Assembly: GCA_027494135.1 (NCBI GenBank) | Contig: JAOSJK010000001.1 | Span: 1,405,378-1,469,377 of the forward strand | Direction: 5' to 3' | DNA: 64,000 nucleotides | Origin: Acidimicrobiia bacterium | Lineage (GTDB): Bacteria; Actinomycetota; Acidimicrobiia; IMCC26256; PALSA-610 | Shown: in pieces, positions 27,374 through 38,524 of the stretch | Numbering within the stretch: position 1 is the first letter of the stretch | How the letters are laid out: every line of letters begins with the position of its first letter | Position numbers and translations under genes: made by a program | The notes under the pieces: model-generated | What the model was told of the DNA's origin: nothing | What the model saw: the letters and a program-made list of their open reading frames with translations, nothing else | Database searches by the model: none

Positions 27374-27873
27374 CGACCTCGGGGAAGCTCCCCAAGCCGC
27401 TCACCTGGCTGCTCAACTACAGCCGCAGCTACTCGCTGTGGATGTTCCAGTGGGGCCTGGCGTGCTGCGCGATCGAGATGGGCGCTGCGCTCGCGGGCCC
27501 CCGTTACGACGTGATGCGCCTGGGGGTCATCCCGCTGCCGGCGAGCCCGCGCCAGTCGGACCTCATCGTCATCTCCGGGACGGTCACCGACAAGATGGCA
27601 CCAGCGATCAAGCGCCTCTACGAGCAGATGCCCGACCCCAAGTACGTGATCTCGATGGGCTCGTGTGCCAACTGTGGCGGCCCGTACTGGGACTCCTACT
27701 CGGTGACCAAGGGCGTCGATCAGATCATCCCCGTCGACGTCTACGTACCGGGGTGCCCGCCCCGGCCCGAGGCCTTCGTCGAGGGCATCGTGATGCTGCA
27801 GAAGCGCATCCGCAACGAAGACCTCGCGCCGCGGTGGCGTGGGGAGAGCTGGGAGCCGATCGTCGTTGCCTGA
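27364..27873 (+). CDS. nuoB: Complex I subunit B (N2 cluster), second cluster
   Basis: A 169-residue intact protein with all N2 ligands: [21 protein letters not shown] and VPGCPPRPE. There is one extra cysteine in CANCGG compared with CASSGG in NuoB1. GTG start within the end of nuoA2. Partner of NuoD2. Confidence 0.96.
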   Translation: MGLATSGKLPKPLTWLLNYSRSYSLWMFQWGLACCAIEMGAALAGPRYDVMRLGVIPLPASPRQSDLIVISGTVTDKMAPAIKRLYEQMPDPKYVISMGSCANCGGPYWDSYSVTKGVDQIIPVDVYVPGCPPRPEAFVEGIVMLQKRIRNEDLAPRWRGESWEPIVVA

Positions 27874-28564
27874 CGAGCAGCCCGAGGGGGCAGACGAGCA
27901 GCCCGGCGACGACGGGCCGGAGGTCGCAGCCGAGGATCCGCGCGCGCTCGCCGAGCGCGAGACGGCTCTTCTGGCCAGTCTGCAAGCCGTGTTGGGCGAC
28001 GCGATCGTCGAGCACGGCGACGCCTGCGGCGACCTCGTCGTACGTGTGCGCCCCGACGCCTGGAGGCGCGCCGGCGAAGTGGCGCGTGACGAGCTGGAGT
28101 GCGACTACCTCTCCTTCATCTCGGCGATCGACTGGACCCCCGCCACCCGACCCGCCGGTGACACGTCGGGCGATACGTCTGCTCCCGTGCAGCCGCCCGA
28201 GACCACGTTCGGGGTGGCCGGCTCAACCGGAAGGTTCCAGGTCTTCGCGCGGGTCGCCTCGACACGACGGCACTGGGGCGTCACTCTGAAGTGCGACGTC
28301 GCCGAGGGCGATCCCCGAGCGGAGTCGTGGGTTCCGGTGTACCCGGGCGCCGACTGGCATGAGCGGGAGTGCTGGGAGATGTACGGGATCGTCTTCGATG
28401 GTCACCCGGCGCTCCGGCACCTCTACCTGCCCTCGGGCTTCGAGGGCCACCCGCTGCGCAAGGACTTCCCCCTCCTCGCACGCGAGGTCAAGCCCTGGCC
28501 GGGCCTGGTCGACGTCGAGGCGATGCCCGACGAAGCGGGCGGCGACGACGGTGGTGAGGCATGA
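27866..28564 (+). CDS. nuoC: Complex I subunit C (30 kDa type), second cluster
   Basis: About 232 residues if TTG 27866 is used (it overlaps the nuoB2 stop by eight bases); GTG 27839 is an in-frame alternative. Seen: an acidic N-terminus with two DEQP repeats, a domain with [11 protein letters not shown], and the signature [16 protein letters not shown] with [11 protein letters not shown]. No frame break. ATGA overlap with nuoD2. Confidence 0.92.
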   Translation: MPDEQPEGADEQPGDDGPEVAAEDPRALAERETALLASLQAVLGDAIVEHGDACGDLVVRVRPDAWRRAGEVARDELECDYLSFISAIDWTPATRPAGDTSGDTSAPVQPPETTFGVAGSTGRFQVFARVASTRRHWGVTLKCDVAEGDPRAESWVPVYPGADWHERECWEMYGIVFDGHPALRHLYLPSGFEGHPLRKDFPLLAREVKPWPGLVDVEAMPDEAGGDDGGEA

Positions 28565-29737
28565 CGGCTACTCACCCCCGGCTTCGAGGTAGACCCCGGT
28601 CTGTACCGGCACCTTGCCGACGCTCAGGTCGGCGTCGAGCTCGATACCGGCGACATGGTGCTCTCGATGGGCCCACAGCACCCGGCAACTCACGGCACCC
28701 TCCGCCTCGTCGTCCGACTCGACGGCGAGAGGGTCGTCGCCGCCGACCCCGTCATCGGCTACATGCACCGCGGCTACGAGAAGCTCACCGAGTTCCGCAC
28801 GTACCCGCAGATCACGACCCTCGTGAACCGCATCGACTGGCTCTCGTCCTTCGCGAACGAGGTGCCCTTCGTGCACGGCGCGGAGCGCCTGATGGAGATC
28901 GAGGCGCCGCCCCGGGCCGAGTACATCCGCACCACCCTCACGGAGCTGGCGCGCATCGCCACCTTCTTGCTCTTCCTCGGCGAGATGGGGCTCCAGGTCG
29001 GTGCCATCACGCCGCCGTTCTACGGGTTCCGCGACCGCGAGTACGTCCTCAACCTGATCGAGGGCGCGACCGGCGGTCGCTTCCACCCGAACTTCAACCG
29101 CATCGGCGGTCTGAAGGAAGACCTGCCCTGGGGCTGGGTCGCGGAGTGCCGTCAGGCGATGCAGAAGGTCCTCGACTCGTGTGACGAGTTCGAGGACCTC
29201 GTCGTCGGCAACCCGATCTTCGAGCAGCGTACGAGGTCGATCGGGATCATCCCGGGCTCCGTCGGTGCGTCGTACGGCGTCTCGGGCTCCAATCTCCGTG
29301 CCTCCGGGGTCGACTGGGACCTGCGGCGCGACGGCGAGCCGTATCTCTCGTACCGTGATCTCGACTGGAAGGTGTGGACCCACCCAGACGGCGACTCGTT
29401 CGCCCGCTACTGGGTGCGCCTCCAGGAGACCCGCGAGTCGGCGCGCATGGTCCTGCAGCTCGTCGACGGCCTGCCGAGCGGCCCCGTGATGGCGAAGGTG
29501 CCGCGCATCGTGAAGGTTCCACCGGGCGAGATCTGGGTCAACACGGAGAACCCGCTCGGCGAGATGGGCTACTACCTGGTCTCCAAGGGGGCGACCGGGC
29601 CGTTCCGCGTGAAGATCCGCTCGGCCTCCTTCGGCAACACCTCGATCCTGCCCTGGTTGCTGCGGGGCTGCTACGTGCCCGACATCATCACGATCCTCGC
29701 GTCCCTCTACTTCATCCTCGGAGACATCGACCGGTGA
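28561..29737 (+). CDS. nuoD: Complex I subunit D (49 kDa type) with conserved methylation-type arginine, second cluster, frameshifted near start
   Basis: Forms the quinone cavity of the second complex. The ATG at 28561 overlaps the nuoC2 stop (ATGA), but the frame changes at the C5 run 28575-28579 (one extra C); the repaired start reads MTATHPGFEVDPGLYRHLAD. The remainder is intact: SMGPQHPATHGTLR and C-terminal FILGDIDR, about 391 residues. It has arginine in MHRGYEK (codon 28769-28771), the residue equivalent to bovine NDUFS2 Arg85, unlike NuoD1. The stop overlaps the nuoH2 start, leaving no room for nuoE, F or G. Confidence 0.93.
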
Positions 29738-30762
29738 TGACCCTCGCGCTCGACCTCGGCTGGGGCTCGACCCTCGCGATCAAGACGCTTGTGATCATGC
29801 TGCTGATCCCACTCGGCGCGCTGATCTTCGGCTGGGTCTTCCTCTTCAAGATGATGGCCCACATGCAGAGCCGGCTGGGGCCGATGGACTCGGGCGGGTT
29901 CCACGGCTGGTTCCAGCTGATCGGCGACGGTATCAAGTTCATGCAGAAGGAAGACATCTTCCCGGAGAAGGCCGACCGCCGCGTCATGGCTCTCGCCCCC
30001 TTCGTCGTGCTGCTCTCAACCTTCCTCGTCTTCCTCGTCATACCCGCGGGGCCGCGGATCGTCGTCGAGCCTCTCGACACGGGTGTTTTCTACGCGTTGG
30101 CGGTGTCGAGCCTCTCGGTCATCGGTGTGCTGATGGCCGGATGGGCCAGCGCCAACAAGTACGCGTTGATGAGTGCCTTGCGTGCAGCGGGTCAGCTCAT
30201 CGCGTATGAGGTGCCGCTGGTCCTCGCGGTCGTCGGAGTTGTCATCCAGGCCGGGACGATGAACCTGCAGGGCATCGTCGTGGCCCAGCAGGAGGGCGCC
30301 ATATTCGGGTGGGACGGCATCGGCCACCCGTTCGTGCTCACACAGATCGTGGGCTTCGCGCTATTCATGATCGCAGCGCAGGCCGAGCTGACGCAGCCGC
30401 CCTTCGACATGCCCGTCGCCGAATCGGAGCTCGTGGGCGGGTACATGGTCGAGTACTCGGGGTTCCGCTTCCTGCTCTTCTTCTTGGGGGAGTTCGGTAC
30501 CGCTTTCGCGTTCTCCGCGCTCGCCGCCACCCTCTTCCTGGGCGGCTGGGCGCTTCCCGGTGTGCACGGCGGCACCGCCGACGCTCTCGGCCCGGTGGTA
30601 GTGCTCGTGAAGGTGATGCTCGTGGCCTTCCTCATGTTCTGGGCGAGGTTCACCTATCCGCGAATGCGTGAGGACCAGCTCCAGTCGCTCGCATGGAAGT
30701 GGCTGATCCCTCTCGCTCTCGTGAACATCCTCGTCACGGGCGCACTGAAGGTGGCGTTCTGA
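29737..30762 (+). CDS. nuoH: Complex I subunit H, second cluster
   Basis: A 341-residue intact membrane protein. Seen: [31 protein letters not shown], and [20 protein letters not shown] with [15 protein letters not shown]. Compared with NuoH1 the NHPPFD motif is TQPPFD. ATG 29737 shares one base with the nuoD2 stop; GTG 29734 is an alternative. Confidence 0.96.
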   Translation: MTLALDLGWGSTLAIKTLVIMLLIPLGALIFGWVFLFKMMAHMQSRLGPMDSGGFHGWFQLIGDGIKFMQKEDIFPEKADRRVMALAPFVVLLSTFLVFLVIPAGPRIVVEPLDTGVFYALAVSSLSVIGVLMAGWASANKYALMSALRAAGQLIAYEVPLVLAVVGVVIQAGTMNLQGIVVAQQEGAIFGWDGIGHPFVLTQIVGFALFMIAAQAELTQPPFDMPVAESELVGGYMVEYSGFRFLLFFLGEFGTAFAFSALAATLFLGGWALPGVHGGTADALGPVVVLVKVMLVAFLMFWARFTYPRMREDQLQSLAWKWLIPLALVNILVTGALKVAF

Positions 30763-31247
30763 TGGCCAAGCGCGAGATCAAGGGGATGCTCAGCGGTCTC
30801 GTCGTGACGCTGCGCACGATGCTCAAGCCGACGGTGACGGTGCAGTACCCGCACGAGCGCGAGGACCCGCCGCCGAGGGCGCGAGGGGTCATCGCCCTCA
30901 AGGAGGAGAACTGCACGGTCTGCATGCTGTGCTGCCGCTCCTGCCCCGATTGGTGCATCTACATCGAGGGCCACAAGGAGAAGCGCCCGCCGCGGCGCGA
31001 GGGTGGACGCGACCGCAGCGTCAGTGTTCTCGACCGTTTCGACATCGACTACGCGCTCTGCATGTACTGCGGCATCTGCGTAGAGGTCTGCCCGTTCGAC
31101 GCTCTCTTCTGGAGCCCGGAGTTCGAGTACTCGGAGTTCAGCATCAGGTCGCTGCTCCACGACAAGAACAAGCTCGGCGACTGGATGCAGACGGTGCCCG
31201 AGCCCGAGCCGCTCGAGGCCGGCGCCCAGATGAAGGGCAAGAAGTAG
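30762..31247 (+). CDS. nuoI: Complex I subunit I (2x[4Fe-4S]), second cluster
   Basis: 161 residues with [15 protein letters not shown] and [15 protein letters not shown], the eight N6a/N6b ligands, plus extra cysteines in the first motif. A basic insertion ([16 protein letters not shown]) separates the two. In an 11-subunit complex this is the outermost iron-sulfur subunit and the most likely docking point for a soluble donor such as ferredoxin; that is inference. One-base overlap with nuoH2. Confidence 0.95.
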   Translation: MAKREIKGMLSGLVVTLRTMLKPTVTVQYPHEREDPPPRARGVIALKEENCTVCMLCCRSCPDWCIYIEGHKEKRPPRREGGRDRSVSVLDRFDIDYALCMYCGICVEVCPFDALFWSPEFEYSEFSIRSLLHDKNKLGDWMQTVPEPEPLEAGAQMKGKK

Positions 31248-31249
31248 TC

Positions 31250-31741
31250 ATGGTCGCCCAGAACGTCGTCTTCGGTGTCCTTGCAGCCGCGATGGCCGTC
31301 TCGGCCATCGGCATCGTGCGCACGAAGAACATCATGCACGCCGCGCTCTTCCTCGTGGTCGTGCAGGCGGGTGGCGCGGGGCAGTTCATCCTTCTCGGCG
31401 CCGAGTTCGTCGCCTGGGTGCAGGTTCTCGTGTACATCGGCGCCGTGATCGTCCTCTTCCTCTTCGGGATCATGCTCACGCGCGATCCGATGACCGCCGA
31501 GGAGTCTCTTGACAACGACCTGAAGTGGCCGGGAGCGGCCGCCGCGCTGTTGCTGGCCGGACTGCTGGCGACGGTCCTCATCGACGCGTTCGAGAAGGAG
31601 GAGATCGAGCTCGTCGCCCCCACATACACGCGCGCCATCACCAACTCGATCTTCCGGAGCTACATCATCCCGTTTGAGATCGTCGGGCTCCTCCTGCTCG
31701 CCGCGTTGATAGGAGCCGTGGTGCTCGCGAGGAGGGATTGA
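31250..31741 (+). CDS. nuoJ: Complex I subunit J, second cluster
   Basis: 163 residues, five helices; [18 protein letters not shown] and [19 protein letters not shown] match the family. An intact frame, two bases after nuoI2. Ends with a short basic tail (LARRD). Confidence 0.94.
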   Translation: MVAQNVVFGVLAAAMAVSAIGIVRTKNIMHAALFLVVVQAGGAGQFILLGAEFVAWVQVLVYIGAVIVLFLFGIMLTRDPMTAEESLDNDLKWPGAAAALLLAGLLATVLIDAFEKEEIELVAPTYTRAITNSIFRSYIIPFEIVGLLLLAALIGAVVLARRD

Positions 31742-31748
31742 CTCTGCG

Positions 31749-32051
31749 ATGCTGCTGAACCAGTTCCTTCTCTTGGGGGCATTCCTCTTCTGCGCTGGCG
31801 TGTACGGAGTGATCACGCGCCGCAACGCAGTGCTGGTGCTGATGAGCGTCGAGTTGATGCTCGCCGCCGTGAACATCAATCTGGTCGCCTTCTCCGCCTA
31901 CCGAGCCGGCGACGTCGTGGGTCAGGTCTTCGCACTCTTCGTGCTCACGATCGCCGCGGCCGAGGTGGGCGTGGGCCTCGCGATCGTGCTGCTCATCTAC
32001 CGCAACATCCGCAGCTCCGACCTCGACGACGTCGACGTGCTGAAGGGCTGA
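31749..32051 (+). CDS. nuoK: Complex I subunit K, second cluster
   Basis: 100 residues, three helices, with the conserved glutamates in [14 protein letters not shown] and [14 protein letters not shown]-terminus DDVDVLKG resembles NuoK1. Seven bases after nuoJ2. Confidence 0.95.
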   Translation: MLLNQFLLLGAFLFCAGVYGVITRRNAVLVLMSVELMLAAVNINLVAFSAYRAGDVVGQVFALFVLTIAAAEVGVGLAIVLLIYRNIRSSDLDDVDVLKG

Positions 32052-32061
32052 AGGTCTGACC

Positions 32062-34222
32062 GTGTTCTTCCTCGACCATGCCTGGCTGATCCCGCTGATA
32101 CCGGCGGTCTCGTTCCTCGGCATCCTGCTCTTCGGCAAGCGCGCGCCCCGCCCCGCATCGTGGGTAGGCGTTGCGTCGGTCGGGGCGTCGTGGGCCCTCG
32201 CCGTGGGCGCTCTCGCCCAGTGGATCCAGCGGATCAACGACGCCGAGGGAGCGGGTACCGGTCACGCCGTCCGCACCTTCGGACGGAGCCTCGTCCGCAT
32301 CGGCGCCGAGGGAGGCGGTGAGGCTGCCCACGAGGCGCTCCCCCGCCGTGCAGCCGGTTCTCCACGGTGCGACGTGGTGGACCAACGGGGGCTTCGACCT
32401 GAGGGTCGGCGTGCAGATCGACGGCCTCGCCGTGATGATGATGTTCGTCGTCACCACGATCTCGCTTCTGGTGCACGTGTACTCGACCGAGTACATGCGC
32501 GATGACCGCCGATACACCCACTACTTCGCTGCTCTCAACCTCTTCACCGCCTCCATGCTCCTGCTGGTGGTGGCCGACAACACGCTTCAGCTACTGGTCG
32601 GCTGGGAGCTGGTCGGTCTCTGCTCGTTCCTGCTGATCGGTCACTGGTGGGAGGAGAAGCCGAACGGCGACGCGGCGCTGAAGGCCTTCTTCACGACCCG
32701 CACCGGCGACATCGGCCTGCTAACCGGTGTGATCATGACCTTCTTCGTCGTCGAACGCGCGACAGGGCAGGGCTCATTCGACATCATGGCCGTGAACGAG
32801 GCGGCGCTCTCGGGCAAGGTCGGTCACACGCTTCTGATGATGACGGCCCTCGCCCTGCTGCTCGCCATCATCGGCAAGAGCGGCCAGTTCCCGCTGCACA
32901 CCTGGCTGCCGGACGCGATGGCCGGCCCGACCCCGGTGTCGGCACTGATCCATGCCGCGACGATGGTCGTCGCCGGTGTGTACCTCGGAGCCCGCCTCTA
33001 CCCCGTGTTCTACGAGGGGCTGAACATCGGTGGCGGCGGCATCAACGCGATGGCGGCGATCGGCGGCACGACGGTCATCATCGGGGCCGCGCTCGCCTTC
33101 GTGCAGGACGACATCAAGAAGGTTCTCGCCTACTCGACCATCAGTCAGCTCGGGTACATGGTCATGGGTCTCGGTGTGGGTGCCTGGACGGCTGCGACCT
33201 TCCACCTCTTCACACACGCGTTCTTCAAGGCGAACCTCTTCCTCGGCTCCGGCTCGGTCGCCCACTCCGGTTCACACCACTCCTTCGACATGAAGAAGTC
33301 GATGGGCGGCCTGAAGAAGTACATGCCCCAGACCTACTGGACATTCGTGATCGGAACGCTCGCGCTTACCGGGTTCCCGATGCTCGCCGGCTTCTTCTCG
33401 AAGGACGAGATCCTCGCGACCGCCGGAGAGAGCGACTACCAGTTCTTCAAGTACGTCGGCCTCGCCGGCGCGGTGATGACGGCCGCGTACATGGTCCGCT
33501 GCATCTACCTGACCTTCTTCGGTGAGTACCGGGGTGGACAACCCGATGTCCACGGAGACGACGCCCACGCGGTGGAGCACGGACACGACGGCCCCCATGA
33601 GTCGCCGCGACTGATCACCGGGCCGCTCTGGGTGCTCTCGGGGTTCTCGATCCTCGCCGGGTACCTCAACGCCCCGGCATTCGGGATAGAGAAGTTCAAG
33701 GAGTGGTTCGAGCCGAGAGTCGCGTTCCCCGAGACGCTCATACACCCCGAGTTCAAGATGGCAGACGCTGCGACCGCCGTAGTGGTCGTGCTGATCGGCT
33801 ACGCGCTCGCGTACGCCTACTACTGGCCGAAGGTGTTGCCGCAGAACCTCTCCGAGCGGAACGGACTGGCCCGGGCGGGCAAGACGTTCCTCGTCAACAA
33901 GTACTACCTCGACCATCTCTACACCAATGTCGTCGTCGGAGGGATCAAGGGCCCGGTGGCCCGCGCCGCGTACTGGGTCAACCAGAACGTCATCGACGGC
34001 GTTCTCAACGGCGTCGGTCGCGGTGCGCGGGTGGCCGGGAAGTTCACGTATGCAGTGATCGATCAGAAGGGAGTCGACGGCGCGATCAACGGCATCGCCG
34101 TCGGTACCGGTGAGATCGGTGATGCGACTCGCAAGCTGCAGACCGGACGTCTGCAGTTCTACGCGCTGATGCTCTTCATCTGCGTGGGGCTCTTCGGCCT
34201 CGCGCTGTGGCTCGGGCACTGA
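32062..34222 (+). CDS. nuoL: Complex I subunit L, second cluster, frameshifted
   Basis: The distal proton-pumping subunit, about 720 residues from GTG 32062, longer than NuoL1. Seen: LVGWELVGLCSFLLIGHWW, KSGQFPLHTWLPDAMAGPT and ALIHAATMVVAGVYL. The frame changes at the C5 run 32340-32344 (one extra C) between EAAHEALP and AVQPVLHGATWWT. A His/Asp-rich loop (DVHGDDAHAVEHGHDGPHE) near two thirds of the length could bind metal or is simply a variable loop. The long C-terminal lateral helix and final transmembrane segment are intact. Confidence 0.93.
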
Positions 34223-34239
34223 CGGAGGGATACGAAGTC

Positions 34240-35799
34240 ATGGACTGGTTCGACTCGTGGGGGCTGACCCTGGTGGTCTTCCTCCCCGTCGTCGGCATGG
34301 CGCTCGTGCTGCTGACGCCGCGCGACGACGAGCGCTCCCTCAAGGGGATAGCTCTCGCGACCACGCTCGCGACGCTCGGTGTCGCGGTCGGGGTGCTCGC
34401 CAAGTTCGACTACGACGCGACCAGCAAGCTGCAGTTCGAGGTGAACAAGTCGTGGATCGAGGTGATCAACTCGAACTACCACGTCGCCGTCGACGGCATC
34501 TCTCTGCCGCTGTTGGCTCTGTCGGCGTTCATCTCGGTGCTCTGCGTCGTCTACTCGTGGAACCACTGGCCGGAGCCGCACAACCCGGAAGGCCTTCCTC
34601 GCGTTGATTCTCCTGCTCGAGACGGGGATGAACGGCACGTTCGTCGCGCAGGACCTGATCCTCTTCTTCATCTTCTTCGAGATCGTCCTGCTCCCGATGT
34701 TCTTCATGATCGGCGTCTGGGGGGCCCGAACCGAGAGTACGCCTCGATCAAGTTCTTCCTCTTCACGCTCTTCGGGTCAGCGCTGATGCTTCTCGGATTC
34801 CTCGCCCTGTACTTCAAGGTCGACGTCGATCCTTCGATGGCAGGCATGCAGCACTCCTTCGACATCGTCGCGCTTGCCGCCGCCGGGGGCTCGGGCCTCG
34901 TGCACGGAACTCAGCTCCTGATCTTCGGCGGGCTCTTCCTCGGCTTCGCGATCAAGGTGCCGATGTTCCCGTTCCACACCTGGCTGCCCGACGCCCACAC
35001 TGAGGCGCCGACTGTCGGTTCGGTCCTCCTGGCAGCGATCCTCCTGAAGCTCGGCACCTACGGATTCGTGCGGATCGCCCTGCCGATCCTGCCGGAGGCG
35101 GCGAAGAGCTGGGCCTGGTTCATCGGGTTGCTCTCGGTGATCGGGATCATCTACGGAGCGCTCGGCTGCCTAGCCCAGACCGACATGAAGCGACTCATCG
35201 CGTTCTCCTCGGTCGCTCACATGGGCTTCGTGATGCTCGGCATCTCGACCATGACCGATTTCGGGATCAACGCGGCGATCTTCGGGATGGTCGCCCACGG
35301 CCTCATCACGGGAATGCTCTTCTTCGTTGCCGGCTCCATCCAGCACAACCTTCACACCCGTGAGTTCTCTCGCCTCGGAGGGCTGCTGCTCCAGGCGCCG
35401 AGGATGGGATGGATCCTCGGGTTCTGCGCGATGGCCTCGCTCGGCCTCCCCGGTCTCGCCGGGTTCTGGGGGGAGTTCCCGGCGATCATGTCGGCATTCA
35501 GCCCCGCCAACGGTCTCTCCGAGGTCACATTCCGCACATACATGGTGATCGCCGCGGTGGGAACCGTTCTGGCCGCCGGGTACCTCCTGTGGATGCTGCA
35601 GCGGGTCGCGTTCGGCACCGTCAAGGACGAGTTCAAGGACGCCGACATTCACGACGTCTCGACGACCGAGTGGATCGCGTGGACGCCGATCCTCGTCCTC
35701 ATCGTGGTGCTCGGCGTCTACCCGAACCTGCTCTTCAAGATCACCGACGGTGCGGTCGTCCAGATGACAGACGCAATGACGAAGGTGATCGGGGGCTGA
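34240..35799 (+). CDS. nuoM: Complex I subunit M, second cluster, with compensating indels
   Basis: About 519 residues; ATG 34240 preceded by GGAGGG. Seen: KVPMFPFHTWLPDAHTEAPT and AHMGFVMLGISTM. Between about 34587 (one extra G) and the G6 run 34719-34724 (one missing G) some 44 residues are out of frame; the neighbouring frame supplies the expected helices KAFLALILLLETGMNG and DLILFFIFFEIVLLPMFFM. The repaired sequence is a normal NuoM. Confidence 0.93.
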   Translation: MDWFDSWGLTLVVFLPVVGMALVLLTPRDDERSLKGIALATTLATLGVAVGVLAKFDYDATSKLQFEVNKSWIEVINSNYHVAVDGISLPLLALSAFISVLCVVYSWNHWPEPHNPEGLPRVDSPARDGDERHVRRAGPDPLLHLLRDRPAPDVLHDRRLGGPNREYASIKFFLFTLFGSALMLLGFLALYFKVDVDPSMAGMQHSFDIVALAAAGGSGLVHGTQLLIFGGLFLGFAIKVPMFPFHTWLPDAHTEAPTVGSVLLAAILLKLGTYGFVRIALPILPEAAKSWAWFIGLLSVIGIIYGALGCLAQTDMKRLIAFSSVAHMGFVMLGISTMTDFGINAAIFGMVAHGLITGMLFFVAGSIQHNLHTREFSRLGGLLLQAPRMGWILGFCAMASLGLPGLAGFWGEFPAIMSAFSPANGLSEVTFRTYMVIAAVGTVLAAGYLLWMLQRVAFGTVKDEFKDADIHDVSTTEWIAWTPILVLIVVLGVYPNLLFKITDGAVVQMTDAMTKVIGG

Positions 35800-35800
35800 C

Positions 35801-37300
35801 GTGCCGAACCCCGTGTTCGACTGGCACGCTCTCGCGCCCGACCTGATCCTGGCCGGAACGATCCTCGTCGTTCTGATATCCGACCTCGTACTGCCTGAGC
35901 GCGACGCCTGGCAGACGTCGCGCATCGCGTCGCTCGGAGTGCTCCTCGCTCTCGTCCCGATCGTCACCCTGGCAGTAGACGGCACGAACCGCGAGATGTT
36001 CGGCGGCGCCTACGTCGTAGACAACTACGCGCTGGCGCTGAAGGCCTTCTTCCTGGTCGTCGCCTACCTCACCATCCTCATCTCGGTCGACTACATCGGC
36101 GAAGGTGACTACTACCAGAGCGAGTTCTACTTCCTCTTGCTCACATCGGTGCTCGGTATGAGCGCGATGACATCGGCCCGCGACCTGATCACGATCTTCG
36201 TGGCGCTCGAGACGATCTCGATCCCCACGTATGTGCTGGCCACCTTCCGCAAGCACGACCGTCGGTCCAGCGAGGCCGGGATCAAGTACTACCTCATGGG
36301 CGTTCTCTCCTCGGCCGTGATGCTCTACGGGATGTCACTCGTGTTCGGAGTAACCGGTGCGACCCGTCTCCCCGACGTCACGGCGTACGTCTCGGCCAAT
36401 GGCACTTCGTCGTTGATGGTCGTCGCGATCTTCATGACGCTCGTCGGCTTCGCGTTCAAGGTGAGCGCGGTTCCCTTCCACTTCTGGGCGCCCGATACCT
36501 ACGAAGGGGCACCCACGCCTGTCACGGCCTTCCTCTCGGTGGCGTCGAAGGCCGGCGGCTTCGTCGCCATTCTCAACCTCGTCTTCTTCGGCTTCTATGC
36601 TCAGGGGACAGGAGCCGACGCATGGTGGCCCGCACTGTGGGTCATGGCGGTGCTCTCGATGACGCTCGGCAATCTGAGCGCGCTCAAGCAGACCAACATC
36701 GTGAGAATGCTCGCGTACTCGTCGGTGGCGCAAGGTGGCTTCCTGCTCGTGCCGTTCGCGGCGGCCGGCATCGCCGGAGCACGCGGCGACCTGGGTGTCG
36801 CCGACTCGGCATTCTCGGCGGTCGTCGTCTACCTGCTCGTCTACGGTGCCATGAACCTGGGTGCGTTCGCGGTGGTGATCGCCGTGGCGCGGCGCACGGA
36901 GTCGGGGGAGATCTCGTCGTACGCGGGCCTCTTCAAGACGTCTCCGACGCTGGCCGTGATGATGACGGGCTTCATGGCATCGCTGGCGGGGATCCCGTTC
37001 CTCGGTGGTTGGTACGCGAAGTTCGTGATGTTCCGCTCGGTGCTCGAGGCGGGCACCACCTGGGCCGTGGTCCTGGCGGTGGTCGCGGCCCTGAACACGG
37101 TGATCGCGTTCTTCTACTACGCAGGCGTGATCCGAGCGATGTGGTTCGAGGAACCGGCCGGCGACGACCGCACGCCGATCACGGTTCCGCCGGCCCTCGC
37201 CGCCGCGATCGGCCTGACCAGTGCTGCGATCGTGGTGGTAGGCGTCTACCCGCAGCTCGTCGCCCGCGTCGGTGAGCTCGCCACGCGGATCACCTCGTAG
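35801..37300 (+). CDS. nuoN: Complex I subunit N, second cluster
   Basis: A 499-residue, intact antiporter-like subunit from GTG 35801. Seen: FVALETISIPTYVLATFRK, KVSAVPFHFWAPDTYEGAPT and IVRMLAYSSVAQGGFLL. Last complex I gene of cluster 2; the methyltransferase gene starts 13 bases later behind a GGAGG site, so they are probably co-transcribed. Confidence 0.96.
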   Translation: MPNPVFDWHALAPDLILAGTILVVLISDLVLPERDAWQTSRIASLGVLLALVPIVTLAVDGTNREMFGGAYVVDNYALALKAFFLVVAYLTILISVDYIGEGDYYQSEFYFLLLTSVLGMSAMTSARDLITIFVALETISIPTYVLATFRKHDRRSSEAGIKYYLMGVLSSAVMLYGMSLVFGVTGATRLPDVTAYVSANGTSSLMVVAIFMTLVGFAFKVSAVPFHFWAPDTYEGAPTPVTAFLSVASKAGGFVAILNLVFFGFYAQGTGADAWWPALWVMAVLSMTLGNLSALKQTNIVRMLAYSSVAQGGFLLVPFAAAGIAGARGDLGVADSAFSAVVVYLLVYGAMNLGAFAVVIAVARRTESGEISSYAGLFKTSPTLAVMMTGFMASLAGIPFLGGWYAKFVMFRSVLEAGTTWAVVLAVVAALNTVIAFFYYAGVIRAMWFEEPAGDDRTPITVPPALAAAIGLTSAAIVVVGVYPQLVARVGELATRITS

Positions 37301-37313
37301 CGGAGGCTCCCCG

Positions 37314-38506
37314 GTGAGCCCGGCGGAGCGCATCGCCCAGAGGATCCGCCGCGACGGGCCGGTTCCATTCGACTGGTTCGTCGAGTGTGCCCTGTACGAC
37401 CCCGATGGCGGCTTCTTCGCTCGTGGCAGGGGGCGGGTCGCGGTGGCCGCGACTTCGTTACCAGTCCCGAGGTCGGTCCGCTGTTCGGCGCGGTCGTAGG
37501 GCGCGCACTCGACCGATTCTGGGAGGCCCTGGGACGACCCGACCCGTTCGTGGTAGTCGAAGCCGGCGCCGGCAACGGGCGACTGGCGCGCGAGGTGCTG
37601 CGGGCCGAGCCCGCATGCGTCAGAGCGCTGCGGTACGTGCTCGTGGAGCGCTCGGCGGCCCTGCGCGCGGCGCAGCGCGAGATCCTCGAGATCACGCCGC
37701 CGGACGAGGCGATCGGGCCGTATGTCCGAACCGAGGATGAGCCGGCTCCTGTCTCGTGCGCCGGCCCGTTGTTCACGGCTCTCGACGACTTCCCGGCGCG
37801 TCCCTTCGAGGGCGTGGTCGTCGCGAACGAGCTACTCGACAACCTACCCTTCGGGGTCGCTGAGTGGTCGGGGAACGCGTGGCAGGAGATCCGAGTCGGT
37901 CTCGCAGAGGATGTCGCGGACGCCCCCACCGGACCGGCGTCCGGTGCGCCGCGACCGCGGTTCGTCGAGGTCGCCGTGCCGGCTGCTCACGAAGTCGCGG
38001 CGGCGCTCGGCACGCTCACCGCGGGCCTCGACCTCAGAGCAGGCGCACGCCTTCCCGTCCCACGCGGGTTGGACGAGTGGATCGCCGAGAGCGGCACCGC
38101 TCTCGGCCGGGGCTTCGTCTTGCTGATCGATTACGTGGTCGATCTGGAGCGTCTGCTCGGACGCGGGCCCGAGGGCTGGCTACGGACCTACCGCGATCAC
38201 TCCCACGGTGGCTCTCCGCTGGAGGAGCCCGGGTCGCAGGACATCACGGCCGACGTCGTCGCCGAGCAGCTCGGGCACGCCGCGCGTGCGTCGGGGCTGC
38301 GCGTCGTGGAAGACCTGTCCCAGGCGGAGTGGCTCCGCGGCCTCGGCATCGACGATCTCGTGGAGGAGGGGCGGCGGGTGTGGGAGGAGCGCGCCCACCT
38401 CGGTGACCTGGCGGCGATCGCCGGCCGCAGCCGCGTGCACGAGGCCGCGGCGCTCACCGATCCCGAAGGTCTCGGAGGACACCGCGTCGTGGTCCTGCGC
38501 CGCTGA
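37314..38506 (+). CDS. MidA/NDUFAF7-family SAM-dependent methyltransferase, frameshifted
   Basis: About 398 residues from GTG 37314 (GGAGG ten bases upstream). Seen: the N-terminal motif VPFDWFVECALYDPDGGFFARGRG, then FVTSPEVGPLFGAVVGRAL, the SAM-binding VVVEAGAGNGRLAREVL, and ANELLDNLPF, all characteristic of the DUF185/MidA family. In mitochondria the family member NDUFAF7 dimethylates an arginine of NDUFS2, the NuoD homologue, during complex I assembly. The frame changes at the G5 run 37429-37433 (one G missing). Its place directly after nuoN2 and the matching arginine in NuoD2 point to NuoD2 as substrate; this is inference. Confidence 0.88.
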
Positions 38507-38524
38507 TCACCACCGCCCCCTCTC

